From: Hyalella azteca
Lineage: Eukaryota > Arthropoda > Malacostraca > Amphipoda > Hyalellidae
Assembly: GCF_000764305.2 (NCBI RefSeq)
Contig: NW_025944107.1
Coordinates: 186,001-250,000, forward strand
Length of the DNA stretch: 64,000 bases
Direction: 5' to 3'
How positions within the stretch are numbered: the stretch's first letter is position 1; each line of letters begins with the position of its first letter. The notes under the pieces are model-generated. The model made no database searches. It was not told the DNA's origin and saw only the letters and a program-made list of their open reading frames with translations. This document shows positions 24,667 to 38,114 of this stretch, in pieces. A program made the translations under genes and the position numbers.

Positions 24667-25712
24667 ATGCAACTATCCCTGATGCTGTTCCCACTAATGA
24701 CCATCATTTCCTGCCTATCTTTTTGCTTTACTTGTCTGCGTCACTGGGCTCCACTTCCAGCTTCTCTATTCCGCGAATTCAAACTTGGCTTCAGTCACTC
24801 CACTAACTCTGGTCCAGGGTTTTCTATCGTAAAATTAATGATCGTCCAAACTATTTCAGATAAATTCCAGTCAGTCAACAATGCCCTTCAATTCCCTCGC
24901 TCGCACAGGTCTTCCTCTCCCATTACACTCGCTTGTACCACTTCTGGTTTAGTGGTAACTTTAATTATTTTTTATTCTTTTCTTTCTTCAAGTGAAAGTG
25001 TTCTCCGTCGCCCACGCAGCTTCGCGTACCCTTGGCAATCGGACCGCTTAACAGCAGGATGCATTTCGATACCCACCGATTTTCTTCGAGCTTTCCTTTT
25101 CGTACGCAAAAGCAATCCTGCGAAATTTTTCTGAACATGCGTCGAGTCATCCTTCGTCTTCCTGAGGTGTTCGTAGTATGTTTCCTCAGGCGCAGAAAAA
25201 CATTTGATGGCCTCATGATATTGACACCAATGTTCCATTTTTGAGGTGAAAGTCACCAAAATATTCCTATCAGATAATAGAAAGATAATATCGGAAGTGG
25301 ATATCAAGTTGGTGCAGGCGAAGGCAATAATTTAAGTTGGCGGCTGTACGGTAGCGTCCGAGGACCTACTTACAATATTCTTGATAATTGGCTAACAGAA
25401 AAAAATTCTTACCAATATGCACGCAAAGAATTACTGAATGCAGGAAGAGACTGACCTAATAGATCGGTTTGTGGATGACAGCAATGTTTAGCGCGATTCT
25501 GATGTTGTTCTGAAAGCAATAATGAAAACTTGGATTCCTTTTAATGCCTTTAAAATAATTTAAGGATTCGTTCAATATATGACTCGGCGCTGACCTTGTA
25601 AGGGCTCTTTACATCTCTAGCTGGTACCCGGTCGCCTCAGCTCCCAATCGGTGCCATTTCACTTTCTGAATTCCAAACAATTCTCGTTTCACGGCCGCTG
25701 GACTTCCCAGTC

Positions 25713-26099
25713 ATGCCTTTTGGAGTACCCAAGAGGGCACTGGATAGCCCTTCGTCGGAGCTGGAAGGCAGCAGACGACGCGGACCAACGCAGTTCGCGG
25801 CCGCAGCGGTCGGCAGCGCAATGGACAAAACAAGTTCAGGCCTGCGCAGCATCCGACGAAAATTACAAGGCCCAGACAATGCCTACACAGAGAGAGACCG
25901 AGAGTCTCCAGACAAGCAATCTCTGGCTAGTGACCACCTGTCGTTTGGTAATCTTGAGCCCGAAGAAATACCCCATAGAAGAAAGGAGAAGAGTAACTCT
26001 AGAGATCGAGCTCACGGCTCCGTGCTGCCAGGGGACTTTACGTTCTGCAACATCGGGGCTACACAGCAACATTTGCAACACGACGATCTCGAGCGACAG
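25713..26099 (+). CDS. Candidate 5' coding exon of the anoctamin gene (N-terminal, disordered)
   Basis: An open frame from ATG 25713 to a CGACAG|GTGGGA donor gives 129 codons ending in phase 0, which fits the phase-0 acceptor at 49900. The frame stays open upstream to a TAA at 25599, so the exon could begin at an acceptor-like CTCTAG (ending 25620) or CCTCAG (ending 25640) rather than at this ATG. The product is Ser/Arg/Glu-rich and looks disordered: it starts MPFGVPKRALDSPSSELEGS, has a short Ala run, and ends with a GDFTFCNIGATQQH...ERQ segment. Composition is more GC-rich than its surroundings and the residue mix resembles protein rather than repeat. No domain is recognisable, as expected for an anoctamin N-terminus. 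Supported by phase, donor and composition only; it could belong to an unrelated transcript. Confidence 0.45.
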
Positions 26100-28584
26100 G
26101 TGGGAAACTTTATTATATATTAGCATTTGCAATAATAATATAATTCATATCCGTTCTGTTGATAGGATGTGTCTAAATAGTCATTCAATTTACGTGTATT
26201 TTTTGGAGTCGTCCAAATCCAATTTTGGAGTCGTCGTTTTTTGATCGTCCAATCTCTGATTGATAAATGAAAAGAATAATACTGAATAGAAAAATATGCA
26301 ATAAAATTCTAGCATGCAAAGTAAGGAGAAAACTTTTATATGACGACATAAAGATATACACTTAACTATACTCCTCAATGCCGAGTTATGGCTGGAGTTC
26401 AAAAACTGTAAAACGTCACGTATATGATGACTCTTGCTGTTACCGGTCCCACAGGAGTTCAATCGTAGGTATTCATTAAGCTAATGAAAAATTTTACCAT
26501 GCAAATTATTTTTATTTATTTATGTACTATAAGAAGCATCCAACGAATTATTTATTATTATTAATTATAATATTTTTAGTATGTATATTATATTATCAAT
26601 TATTCCAGAAAGAATTGTTGTATAACAACAATTCCGAAAATATTGGGATGAACCAACTTCAGCAGCTGTGGGGAAATGTGCCCAAGGCGCAACACGATGT
26701 TGCTAATTTTTTACTAGTGAATTCTGTGTTTATTAAAATAAGTTTGAAACTTTATTCTTAGATTTTGCAAGATTGTGATTTTTTTCGACAATTGTTCAAA
26801 GCATGATCGTGGTAAATCTCTGACATCTGACATCGTCTTTCTCCGAACTCAAAACGTTGAAAATGCTTGCGATTTTTTTTGTAGTGCATTTTGGCCTCTC
26901 GAAAACTTTCAAGACGATACCTGTTGGCCGACGTGTGCTTGGCAAAGTTTGTCCTGCGATGCAATCAACGTCTTCTCGTACCGAGACTCGTGGCGCAGTT
27001 GAAAACTAAAAGTTATTTGCACAATGATTTTAATTACTTTTAGGTACTCTGAGAATGAAACCGTAAATTTTCTCTCTCAATCATCAATCAAGCGTAAGAA
27101 TATCAGTTTGAGAACGGAAAATTTGGCGGCAATTTCATCAAATTTGGTCGATGTCATCAGGCTAGCTGCACAAACCTAGTTAGTTTGTGAAACGACCTAG
27201 GTTGGATTAAATTAGTCGCTTAAATGAGATAATCCATCCCAGGAAAATTACTTTGAAACGACGTTCATTACAAGTGGCTTTCCATGAAACAACGTTTGAT
27301 CAAGATTATTTTAACGTTTGATGCCTGATGTGAATACTGTACAAAGGTTTCTTTATAAAATAAAAATCGTGTTGTTGCTCGCCTAAAGTTGGCTACATAA
27401 ATGTCAAAAAAATAGTTGAATGAATGTCAAAAAAGTGAATTAATAATATTTAATTCACTTTGATCCATGTTTGTGGTGAGAAGGAAATGGAATTTAATCT
27501 CTCTACAATAACGGCATTAATATGGGTCGGCATGAAACCAATATTGCAAACAAGCAAAAAATCGCCATGTTTGCTGCAATGCTCAGGAACGGCAGCTCTA
27601 TTTTCTTAGCACTGCTTTTTATCAGCCCGCACCGGGGACTAGGGCGTCATAAAAAGAACAATAACTTTTAAAAATATGAGGAAATTTTCTTATATCTTTG
27701 TTAGCACACCGCCATTGCCATCGGTTTGGGAGGATGACTGGAACGAAAGTTGGAAAACGAAAGAGTTGGAGACTGGAGTTGGAATGAAGATCCTTAAAAT
27801 ATATTATTTGGATGACGAATATGTGCTGGAGAGTGTGAAGAATTCGGAAAGATAAGAGCAAAATTTTATAATCTGCCAAAAAAGAAGTTCAAAATATATT
27901 CATCAACAGAAAGACATGCAACTAAATGATACAAAATGAAAAGACTTCACATAGCTTTTAGCAAATGATTTTCAATGTTAATATTTTCCCGTAGGCTATC
28001 CGTTCGATAAATGCGTTATCAATTTTTAATGCGCATTTCATGACATTAGACAGTCCATGTACCGATCCAATATAATATCTTCTCTATGACGTTACGAATA
28101 CTTTATTCAAGGCACTGCATGCATTCAATGATAATGCTTTATGAAGCTGCAATTTTTGTATTGGGAAGGCTTCAATGCACGCTGTCAAAACCACACAATA
28201 GGAATTGCTGCCTAGAAATAACTGCACTTCAAATGCGACCGCTGTTGCCTTTTAAAAATTACAGCCGTGTTATAGCCGGCCGCATGTAGCCCACTGGTAA
28301 TTTCTTGTTGGATGCTCACTGTGCTTTACCCTGAATGCCGCAGAATTCTCCCGAAAATCCACATCCATTATACGATGCTCAGCAGAAATCGCGTGTTCCA
28401 GAAGCGTCCTATTCCGTTTTTCCTATTCCTATTCCGTACGAACGAGGCAGTTTCCCGAACTTGTGCCTTTGCTCCCACTTATATTGAAAACAATTCAATC
28501 TTCTGAATATGGGCTGCGTGTTCTCGCGAGTGCACCATTGAGGCGAGACTGTGTTAGATGTTGACTATTTATGTAAGCCTGCGT
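26100..28584. other. Probable intron, no coding exon seen
   Basis: Short frames (e.g. 26522-26761, 26775-27002) lack protein-like features. If the candidate exon at 25713 is real, this is its intron. Confidence 0.45.
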
Positions 28585-28700
28585 GTTTGAATTGTACCAC
28601 TGAAGTAAGTCTGCGTGTTTGAATTGAACCAGTGAAGTAAGCCTGCGTGTTTGAATTGAACCAGTGAAGTAAGCCTGCGTGTTTGAGTTGAACCTCTAAA
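28585..28700 (+). repeat. ~32-bp repeat (AAGTAAGCCTGCGTGTTTGA)
   Basis: Four units of GAAGTAAGCCTGCGTGTTTG then AATTGAACCAGT. Confidence 0.9.
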
Positions 28701-31354
28701 GTAAGCCTAATCGTAAGTACTATTCAAAATTTGGTAATTTAATAAGCAAAAACAATGGTTAATAAATAAGCATAATGGTAAGTACTTATCTGAATAATCG
28801 GCTGTAAGTAATGACTACTGGATTGCTATGTATTCTCTGTAAATGTGCTGCTGCTGAAATTATGTAATTCACATTTGCATGCAGCTTAACAGTCGCATAT
28901 TATTTCCTAAACACATTACCTGAGTTTATACTATAATGAGATAAGCTATTATACCTGCTGTATTATGAGCTTCTATTGTACGTAGAACGGGCATTTAGAG
29001 CACTATTGCGTTGAAAACAATAGGCATATTAAGACATTTAAATTCATTACTTAATCTATTGACGTTTAAATAAAGTTTTTATAACGCCTATTTATTAAAA
29101 TCAACTCGTAATCACGCTGCAGAAAAATGAATGGGCCGTAATCTCCAAATAGTGACACACTTCTTTTACGTAGCACTGATACTCCCTTTTACCGGGCCAA
29201 ACATGGCAAGGATGACCAACAAAGGGCCAAAAAATATATCGTTATTAGGACAAAGTCTCCTGATTTCTCTGAGTGTCAACGTCGTTTCACCGTCATTTGC
29301 CTGGAGGGAAAGTCGATTTATTGTACCTGCACTGTAAAGACGTTTGCGTGATATTGAAATAGCGAACTATTGTTAATTAAGGATAATTTCCTTTGTTTAC
29401 ATATTTATTGTTGGACGTATTTTTTGTTGAAAGTATTTATTCAACAATACATAAACAAACGTTCAGGAGTTGAACGCGTTGATTGAAAAATTCGGGAAAG
29501 TTGCCTAGGTGAGTATTATTCTAATTTATTTTCGTGTCTTAGTAACTCTCTCCTCAAACGACTGTAATAAATGAAATTTTTTCTGTTACCAGATTTATCA
29601 TGAATAAATTAAAGCATGTATAATATTATTTAAGAATAATTAACAACCTCAAAACTTTCGGAAGCGCAGATGGGATCGAAAAATTTCCTTCAAGGCATTG
29701 ACAAAAATTACACGTTTACTAATTTCTCAAAAATCATTAAGTTTATTTTAAAGACGACGATAATTGTAGCACGGAATTTGTACTACGGATACATTACGGA
29801 CAATGTAGAAAATGTTATCAACCTTAGTTGATATCAACGGCCTACGTACCTACACGTAGCGGCCGATTTCTCGTCATCAATAGGTAGGTATAGCTTGAAA
29901 AGCTGTCAGTGTGTAGTGTTAGACATTTTTTCGACTTTTATTTTGTAATAAAATTATAATTTACCTTTACCTTGGCAACACCGTTCGGAAGTAAACGTCG
30001 CGCGCACAATTTTTTCGTTGATCATTATCGTTCGTCTGATCCCGCTGCATGTTAGTTTAAGCTCTAATAGGTTCCTTTTTATTATCTGAATAATTGTTAT
30101 ATTGTATTATTATTTCTTTGTTCATCTTCAACGCCGATCATTTATTAGATTTACTCTTCAACAGATACGCACGTTGCCAAGGGTATTATTATTTACATTA
30201 TTTTTCCATAGCTTAATATTTATATCCAAAGCCCACCTTGCTGTTAATTTGCCTTACATTAAAATCTCAGCTCCAGTCTCTTTCATTTCCATTCTTGTTT
30301 TACTGTGTGGGAAATGACTCTTATCCCACAAGTGATTGGCTGACGGAGTTACCGGCTCGTAAATATTATTGATTATACGTCCTTGTTTAGCTGTATGGCC
30401 CCAAAAAATGTACGATAAATCGTAAATTTACAATATTGGGTATCGTGTATTGGTAGCAAGAGGTCAATCTGGCTGCGGCGTGATGGCAACGCGGCTGGAT
30501 GCTTGGCAACCGTCAGTGCTGCGCTGGTCGCGGCGGTGGAAGGAGTGTGTGTAACTCTTCCGTTTGTTGCTCATTTTTTTCAATGTTTGTTATCTTTTCC
30601 CGTCGTTCGTTTTCTGTTATAGTTCAATACTTGTGTTCCATGTACATTATTCTGTTAGAATATTGCCGTATGAGTATTCTATCTTGATTAACGATAAAGA
30701 AGTAGTGATCTGTTGTTTCATAGAAAATTATGAATGAGTTATGAACGAAGAGCGTGACCCGCTGTTAGTGATCGACGTACAAAGTGCGTCAAGTGCAACG
30801 CTTCATTTGTCCTGCTGAACTTTCGGTTTGACTATCAGCACGTTTATTTTAATGGCGTAACGTTAACGATCTGTAAAACGTTTATTTTGATTACATTGCG
30901 CCTTACATGTGAACATAGATTTTCGTTTAAAAAACAAGCAAGTGCGTCCATAATATTTTTTTCCGAGACCTTGTCCCATTAGCGATAGAAATCAAAATTT
31001 TTGACGATTTTGACTTTCAATTATTAATTTAGTAATGAATTAATTTAAGAAAAATTAACCTTTTTCAAATTAAGGTAGTAAAAATTCTTCAAAAAATTGG
31101 AATGTTTCAAACTATTTGAGGTCTCTGAATTTATTGCATTTAAAAAGGTATGATGATAATGTTTTGTGGGAATATCTATCTGAAAAGTTTTTGTTATTGT
31201 GTAATAATCAATTTATTTCATACGGTTTTTATGTAAAGGATTTGCATTTATTGACTCAAAATCCATCTGCCAGCCATACATCGTCTAGTCTAGTCTGTCC
31301 ATCAATGTAAGTGCAATATTGTGTTGGTAGCCTAATCCTTCCAATTGCCCGTTA
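28701..31354. other. No gene supported; two pieces of GGGCC-type relative
   Basis: CACGTAGCGGCCGATTTCTCG near 29855 and AAGTGATTGGCTGACGGAGTT near 30330 match, in reverse orientation and order, the two parts of the element at 18560-18670, split by about 450 bp. A GC-rich patch at 30465-30545 might be a 5' exon or promoter, but no frame stands out. Confidence 0.4.
29130..29285. mobile_element. ACACTCAG-family short element, copy 4 (rearranged)
   Basis: CTCCAAATAGTGACACACTT, a GGGCCAAACATGGCAAG block and TTATTAGGACAAAGTCTCCT followed by TTTCTCTGAGTGTC. The central part differs from other copies. Confidence 0.5.
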
Positions 31355-31580
31355 ATAATGAAGGATTTAACCTGTTAATCCTCAATCAAGGAAGGATTTA
31401 ACCTGTTAATCATCAATCCATGAAAGTTTTAATCTGTTAATCATCAATCCATGAAGAATTGAATCCATGAATTTAACCTCTTAATCATCAATCCATGAAA
31501 ATTTTAACCTGTTAATCATCAATCCATGAAAATTTTAACCTGTTAATCATCAATCCATGAAGGCTTTGACCTGTTAGTGG
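31355..31580 (+). repeat. ~30-bp repeat (TTAATCATCAATCCATGAA)
   Basis: About seven units of CTGTTAATCATCAATCCATG then AAAATTTTAAC. Confidence 0.9.
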
Positions 31581-32019
31581 GAAAATATCTCGTCTTACTT
31601 TTATGCGTATTATTTATTGATGTTTTATACGTGCATTATTTTTAATATTTTTATTTTTTATTGCCACACAAAAAGAGTATAGTTGTTTATAACTTCTATT
31701 TCATTAACACTGCAATTTTTGATAGACTAACCGTTGTAAGATTATTAAAACGTTTGTTGTTATCTAAAATGTTCAACACTATAGTTGATTTATTTAAAGA
31801 AAGTTCTAAGAAATAGGCTGAATGCACTACCGAAGCTCATCTATTATTCTGCGCGCAAATACAGTCGATAATTGTTATTCTGCCATTTCCTCAGTTCTCC
31901 CTCATTAAATTTAATTGTTAATTAATTCTTCCACTCATTACGTTAAATTGAATGAATTAACTCCTCCATGTCGACTAAATTGGTAGATGTCGTTAGTTTG
32001 AATAAATAGGGAATGAGTG

Positions 32020-32162
32020 TAAGGTTGAAATGTATTGTTACTTAATGTATTATATGTATTCTTACTTAATGTAATAAATGAATTGTTATTTAATGTTTTA
32101 TTTGTATTGTTATTTACCGTATTAAATGTATTTTTATTCAATGTATTAAATGTATTGTTATT
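32020..32162 (+). repeat. ~24-bp AT-rich repeat (TGTATTGTTATTTAATGTAT)
   Basis: Five or six units. The - strand frame 31938-32141 (Asn/Thr-rich) is this repeat. Confidence 0.8.
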
Positions 32163-32317
32163 TAATTATAAATATTGGATTACATCGGCAATTACTTAAA
32201 ACGAAAAGAACATAAAATATTGAAAATTATTCGAACTTCTATACTAGGCCGTATATTTGGGGGGGGGGGATTCTGGTATGTGTGGGACATGGGTAATGGA
32301 TTTTGACCTCGATTTGA

Positions 32318-32525
32318 GCCCGATAATGGTCGTTACGGGTTCGAGTCCACAACACGAGTAGCCTGATAAGTGATAACTTAATAATCCGAACAACCCGATA
32401 ACTTAATCGTTACTGGTTTGAGCCCCCAGCATGAGTAGCCCGATAACTACCGCTACGGGCTCGAACCCCAACATCAGTAGATCGAAAACAACCGTTACGG
32501 GTCCGAGCCCGCAACGTGAGCAGAA
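32318..32525. repeat. Tandem array of B-box-like tRNA 3' modules
   Basis: Four to five degenerate units of roughly 55 bp, each carrying a variant of CGTTACGGGTTCGAGTCC followed by CAACA/GCAACGTGAGTAG and CCGATAA. The GGTTCGAGTCC core is a polymerase III B-box sequence. It looks like a tandemly amplified piece of a SINE or tRNA pseudogene. Confidence 0.55.
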
Positions 32526-33342
32526 GGTTGGGAAACTACAGAACACATTTTAAGGAAACTTTGTATATAAATACCTAACCTCTCAACTATGATGTTTAGC
32601 TTATGACAATTTTTCTATTTTGCCTTCGTTCGCGAGTTATACAGATATAGGAGGAACGACCGGCTTTTCTACCGGCCGGTTTAACCAAGAGCCTTATACG
32701 TATAGCCGTATAAATCGCAACAGAAGGCAAAACGAAAAAATTGTAGACATCACTGTTGCTGAGGTTAGGTATTTAAATACTAAGTTTCGTTCAAATCTGT
32801 TCAGAAGTTTGGAAAAAATTTCATGATTACTGCGAATTAAAGCACGTATTGTTGTTTAAATCATGAATGAAGGTGAAATAAATACAAAACTCGCGAACGA
32901 AGGCACGATCGAAAAAATTTTCCCGAGCTAAACAGTACCGTTCGGTAGTTAGGACTGTAAATTCCAAATTTCGATCGAATTTGTTCAGTAGTTTGGAAGA
33001 AATTACTTGATCACTGTGAATTTCTACCCGTGTTGCCATATAACAATGGCAAACGATGGCAAAATTCAAACAATTTTCACGAGCAAAACATTATCGTTAG
33101 GTCCTAATGAATACGTGCACCAAGTTAAATCGAGTTAAGTTCTTTAGTTTGAGAGATATTTCTTGATCATTGAATTCGGAAATTGGCCGTGCGACCGGCC
33201 GCGAGTCCGGCCCGTTAATTTGTCCGAGACGTAAACCAAGGAGAGGTTAAAAAAACAGATCTGGTTGAAAAACATCGCTGGGAGTCATGTGCTGCACGTG
33301 TAGTGTACAAATCGTCAAACAAACGTTCGAACTTCTGACTTC

Positions 33343-33451
33343 GGACTACCGCCCCCTTTATCGCCCCCCTACCGCCCTCTTCTTCCTTACCGCCCCCAAA
33401 ATCTTTCCACCGCCCCTAGGGGGGCGATATCGCCCACTTTGGGAACCACTG
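33343..33451 (-). mobile_element. hAT-like DNA transposon end
   Basis: On the - strand it starts CAGTGGTTCCCAAAGTGGGC, continuing into GATATCGCCCCCCTAGGGGC and repeated G-rich GGGGGCGGTA blocks. CAGTGGTTCCCAA with a following G-rich subterminal region is typical of animal hAT elements. The opposite end was not found nearby, so this is a remnant. Confidence 0.65.
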
Positions 33452-33904
33452 GTGTACACGATGCAGTAGATGTGCCATGGACTGTACAAGTGTGATGTAA
33501 ATGGTGTCGTTGTTTTGTGTCGCTCGTATTACATCAATATTTAAATAGAGTGAGTTAATTAAAAGAGAATATATCGTGTACATTCTTAACGTTCCATCGA
33601 ACTTCGATTTGAAAATTTGAAACATGAATTAGATTGGAGTCTTTGATGAAATTGCGTTAAATTTCTGTTCACCAATCAAACACTACACTGAGTTTTGCAG
33701 TAAGTTTAATCTATTTTATAATTTACTCTAGTAATATGCAGATTAAAACTGACTTAACTTAGTTTCGTTTCAATTTTCTGACTATTATTCCATTAGTATA
33801 TGCCTAGTTGCTAGGTGCAGCAATGTTTTGGTATTGCAAGAGATTGACTAATAGTAAAACCATAGCATCTTGTGAAGTCGTGTCAGCGAATTAGTGAACT
33901 TTCG

Positions 33905-34850
33905 CTGACACGTCAGTAAATACTCATTGACGAACCATTGCATTCTCATTGACGAACCGGTGCATTCTCATTGATAAACCGGTGCATTCTCATTGATGAA
34001 CCATTGCATTCTCATTGGCGAACCATTGCATTCTTGTTGACGAACCATTGCATTCGCATTGACGAACCATTGCATTCTCATTGACGAACCAGTGCATTCT
34101 CATTGATGAACCATTGCATTCTCATTGACGAACCATTGCATTCTCATTGACGAACCATTGCATTCTCATTGGCGAACCATTACATTCTCATTGGCGAACC
34201 ATTGCATTCTCATTGGCGAACCATTGCATTCTCATTGGCGAACCATTGCATTCTCATTGGGGAACAATTGCATTCTCATAGGCGAACCGTTGCATTCTCA
34301 TTGGCGAACAATTGTATTCTCATTGACGAACCATTGCATTCTCATTGACGAACAATTGCATTCTCATTGGCGAACCATTGCATTCTCATTGATGCACCAG
34401 TGCATTCTCATTGACGAATCAATTCATTCTCATTGGCGAACCATTGCATTCTCATTGGCGAACCATTGCATTCTCATTGACGAACCATTGCATTCTCATT
34501 GGCGAACCATTGCATTCTCTTTGACGCACCAGTGCATTCTCATTGACGAACCAGTGCATTATCATTGGCGAACCATTGCATTCTCATTGGCGAACCGTTG
34601 CATTCTCATTGGCGAACCGTTGCATTCTCATTGGCGAACAATTGCATTCTCATTGACGAACCATTGCATTTTCATTGACGAACAATTGCATTCTCATTGA
34701 CGAACCGTTGGATTCTCATTGGCGAACCGTTGCATTCTCATTGGCGAACAATTGCACATTCTCATTGGCGCACCAGTGCATTCTCATTTGCGCACCAGTG
34801 CATTCTCATTAGCGCACCAGTGCATTCCCATTAGCACACCAGTGGGTGCT
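33905..34850 (+). repeat. 22-bp minisatellite (CATTCTCATTGGCGAACCATTG)
   Basis: The largest array seen: about 42 copies of a 22-bp unit with CATTCTCATTGGCGAACCAT. Frequent alternations are GGCG/GACG and CCAT/CAAT/CCGT/CCAG. The 191-codon frame at 34125-34700 has a 22-residue period (three units) and is treated as spurious. Confidence 0.95.
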
Positions 34851-35214
34851 AATTATCGCACAATCGTGTTTTCATTAGCTAGCTGGTGTTAATGAGCTCA
34901 TGTGGCTAATGAGGAGCACCACATCCTGTCTGTTAATTAGTTCAATGATTTCAAATGCGCACTGATTAAAATTATCATGTCAAAGCTCATTAACGAACAC
35001 CTTACTTCATGCATTATATCAGTCCTTTGCTAATCAATTTTGCAAATTTTAACGCCCTGATGAACTTTAGATATATAAATTCTAAAGTAATTAGTGTAAT
35101 TCATTGATATGTTTTCTGTGAGTATCTAATTAGCTGGATCTCAGAGATTATTAGTGCTGCAATCTTGTTTTTTTCGGTGACGTTATCTGAAATACAACGA
35201 TTCAAATGTGCTGT

Positions 35215-35425
35215 TTTACAATGTTATATATATCATAAAATGTTGTATATATCGTACTATGTTAAATGCATCCTAATATGTACTATATTGTATGCATAAT
35301 AATATATTGTATTTATCATACAATGAGCTATTTTGTATGTATAATAATATGTTGTATTTATCATACTATGAGCTATGTTGTATGCATCATACTATGTACT
35401 ATGATGTATGCATCGCATTATGTAC
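35215..35425 (+). repeat. Degenerate TGTTGTATGCATCATAMTATG repeat
   Basis: AT-rich units containing TGTTGTATTTATCATACTAT and GAGCTATGTTGTATGCATC. Confidence 0.8.
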
Positions 35426-35999
35426 CATGTTGAATTCACACGACCTAGCCGAGTTGCCTACCTATCTGAATTAACTCAGATCTGGATATACGCAAATGAT
35501 ATTTTTATTTTATTTACCTCTTTTAAAACTGATATTGTATTTTCTGCCTTGTGAAATTATATAAAAAGACTCTGAAATACCGAAATCAGATACAAAAACA
35601 TACAACAAAATATTTTCTCTAATTTTGAAATAGTTTTTTATTCAACGAATTTAAAATTCGCTGAAAATTCTTCAACTCGGTAGAAAATTGTAATAAAAAA
35701 CACTGTCAAGTTGCAGGTTCTGAAAAGTAATGATGACATCCTACGTCCAACAATTTAAACGAATTTCAGATTGAAAACTATGAAGCGGCGAAGCGTTGGC
35801 GTGGCACTCGGGTTTGCAGCCGTCGTAAAACTAGTGACAACATTGTGAATGTTCGACACTACGACCCTGTCTACGTTATATTTTGAAATAAAAGTTGAAA
35901 TTATTTTTTATTGTCTGTTCGAAAATGATTGTTTGTCCGGTGAAAGATGGGGAAAGTTTTCATTTCCAGCACCTTCACCTGTTAGTATCACCTTCACCT

Positions 36000-36155
36000 T
36001 TTTAGAGCATTTTCTCATTTATGGAAAAAATGCAATATTGTGCTCGCCATGTCCGTCTGTCTGTCCGTCTGTCCGTCCGTGACCTTAAGTTTTCGTCGAC
36101 GAGAAAATGCACTCTCTGTCACTCACTGCAGTAAGTATATACTGAGTTATATTCT
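36000..36155. mobile_element. GTCCGTC-core short element, copy 2
   Basis: GAGCATTTTCTCATTTATGG, a GCTCGCCATGTCCGTCTGTC block, CGTCGACGAGAAAATGC, CTCTGTCACTCACTGCAG and GAGTTATATT. GCATTTTCTC and GAGAAAATGC form an inverted pair. The same architecture occurs at 15866-16020, 40270 and 45030. Confidence 0.65.
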
Positions 36156-37254
36156 TTCTCCGCTTCACATTTTCTTACCTGTTTAATTTGACCTGCCCTC
36201 GCGCGACCATCATCCATGCCCATTATAACTAATATTTATATCATCCATTTGTAAGCTTATTAATTTTTAACGTCAAAAAATGTAAAAAAATTTCCGTAGA
36301 CCTTTATTTTCTGATCAAATTGGAAATCCCGGCAATGATTCACTTCCACGAATGGGACGAAAACATTAAAGGATGAAATTTTAAACCATATTACATTACA
36401 ATGGAATATTAGATTTCATATGATATTATATTATATGTAATGTTGAATTATCTGTAAGATTACATTACGTGTAATATAGTAAATGGAACCTTTGGCGTAG
36501 CAATTTTATGGTGTAACGCCTCGTGTTGGTCATTTGCAAATCTATTGCTAATGTGATCTACGATTATAACTCGTTATTTACGTCAAATTTTGCTTTTTCA
36601 TCAAGTCAAATTGCACATATTGCGTTCTGCGTACGTGGTTTGCATTGTGGTTTACCAATAACGTTTTAATTGAATGAATTTTTTAGTCAATGTGGTCAGC
36701 ACGCTTATAGTTCAACGAGATGTTCGGACTGGCAAGCATATTGGGTGCGCTGAACTCGAAAATTTGCAACAAAACCGTATTCTTTTCAAATTTTCTACTC
36801 GATTCTTAAGGTTAGTAGCTAATTAGTTTATTTATTTTTCAATTTTAGATCATATATATATGAAGGCCCACCGCTTCATTACCTGGCTCATTAGTCCTCT
36901 CTTTAATTACGCAATTATTCCTAATTAGTTTCGGAGTGCCTACCGGGATTTCTGGAATGCGTTATATAAATGCGCTGCGCACTGATGCAGTTTCTGGATA
37001 TTTGCGGCATGCAAATTAGTTCGTATCTTCTCTTGTAAAGTGAAGGCGTCTTAGACACGCTTTAAAATACCTTACTATCGTCTTTTTATAATTTTAAATG
37101 TTGTACTCGCACCAAATTGTGTTAAAATTTTCAATATCGTCTACTTATCAGTGCAGGTGTTGTACACGTACAGGCACGGCTTATATAAGATGGACGCTCT
37201 ATTTTACTTTAATATAAGAAGTATCGCTGAACGTGTAGGCGTATACAAAACAAA

Positions 37255-37325
37255 GAATAATAATAATAATAATGATAATAACAATAACTTTAATAATAAT
37301 TATTATTATTATAATTTAATAAACA
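37255..37325 (+). repeat. (AAT)n/(ATT)n microsatellite
   Basis: AATAATAATAATAATGATAA and then AATTATTATTATTATAATTT, partly self-complementary. Confidence 0.8.
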
Positions 37326-38114
37326 TAGCAATAAATTCGTCAGAAACGAGGGAAAGTGGGATCGGGTGAGGGAAATGATAAGAATTCATAAAGAGAATCC
37401 GTTTATTGTGATTTTTATTATCGTGTGTCTTTCATTTCATATAATAATTGAAAATAATTGTCGCAAAAAAACTGTTGCATAAGAGGAATGTCCGAATTTA
37501 TATGTGCTAATTTGTATGTTTTATTTTTATTTTGACGATGCTTTCTGAGGGACAAAAATCAAAATACTTTGTTTCTTCTAACTTAATGAGCAATTTAACT
37601 TTACCTCATATATAATGAATATTTGTGTGTTTATGCTGTGTGGCGGAAAAATAACCAGCAATGAATTTGTTACTCAAATTGACAAAATTGTGAATTATAA
37701 CTGTCGAGTGATGAAGCATCTCTGAATTCAGTTTGAAAAAATCAGTAGTTGCGTTAATACCTTAAAAATAGCAAATAACACTCAGCAATCAATGGAAAAT
37801 ATATATGGATAATTGAAATTGAAAAAGTAATTTTTTTCTAATAAAAGTCAAGCAAGTTTTGGCTGAATAATTAAAGTGTAAAGTCTTTTCCATTAAAATA
37901 AGATTAATTCATTGCTAAAAAGTCGAGAATAATATTGCAGTATGGCGTTTGAATAAATGTCGAAGAAAAAAATGAATGAAAAAATAAATGAATTAGGAAA
38001 TAATATTAATTTTAACAGAATTGCAGTTTTGCTTCTGAATAAAAAATAAATAATAATTTCAATAATCCGAGATGGAGAATTTATTAGATATGTAGCAATT
38101 ACGTTGGTTAAAGC

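Larger units (their letters stand above)
20691..25600. other. No gene supported over ~4.9 kb
   Basis: Contains the ATT tract, a patch of AGAATA(T)/TATTCT repeats at 21535-21660, a stem GTAAGCATTG/CGATGCTTAC near 22190-22240, and the 50-bp duplication. Frames at 24667-25307 on both strands overlap and show no recognisable domain. Confidence 0.5.
34851..38108. other. Apart from listed repeats, no gene seen
   Basis: AT-rich sequence with the degenerate repeat at 35215, the GTCCGTC element at 36000 and the AAT tract at 37255. Confidence 0.5.

Noticed and set aside
25651..26244. 197-codon frame overlapping the candidate first exon in another frame
   Set aside because: Longer, but it runs through the donor at 26099 into AT-rich intron and has a less protein-like composition than the frame from 25713.
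34125..34700. 191-codon frame with a 22-residue period
   Set aside because: It is exactly the 22-bp array (three units per 22 codons), with no non-repeat start or end and no splice context.
33905..34850. CRISPR-like regularly repeated region
   Set aside because: Units are contiguous with no unique spacers, and the window is eukaryotic.
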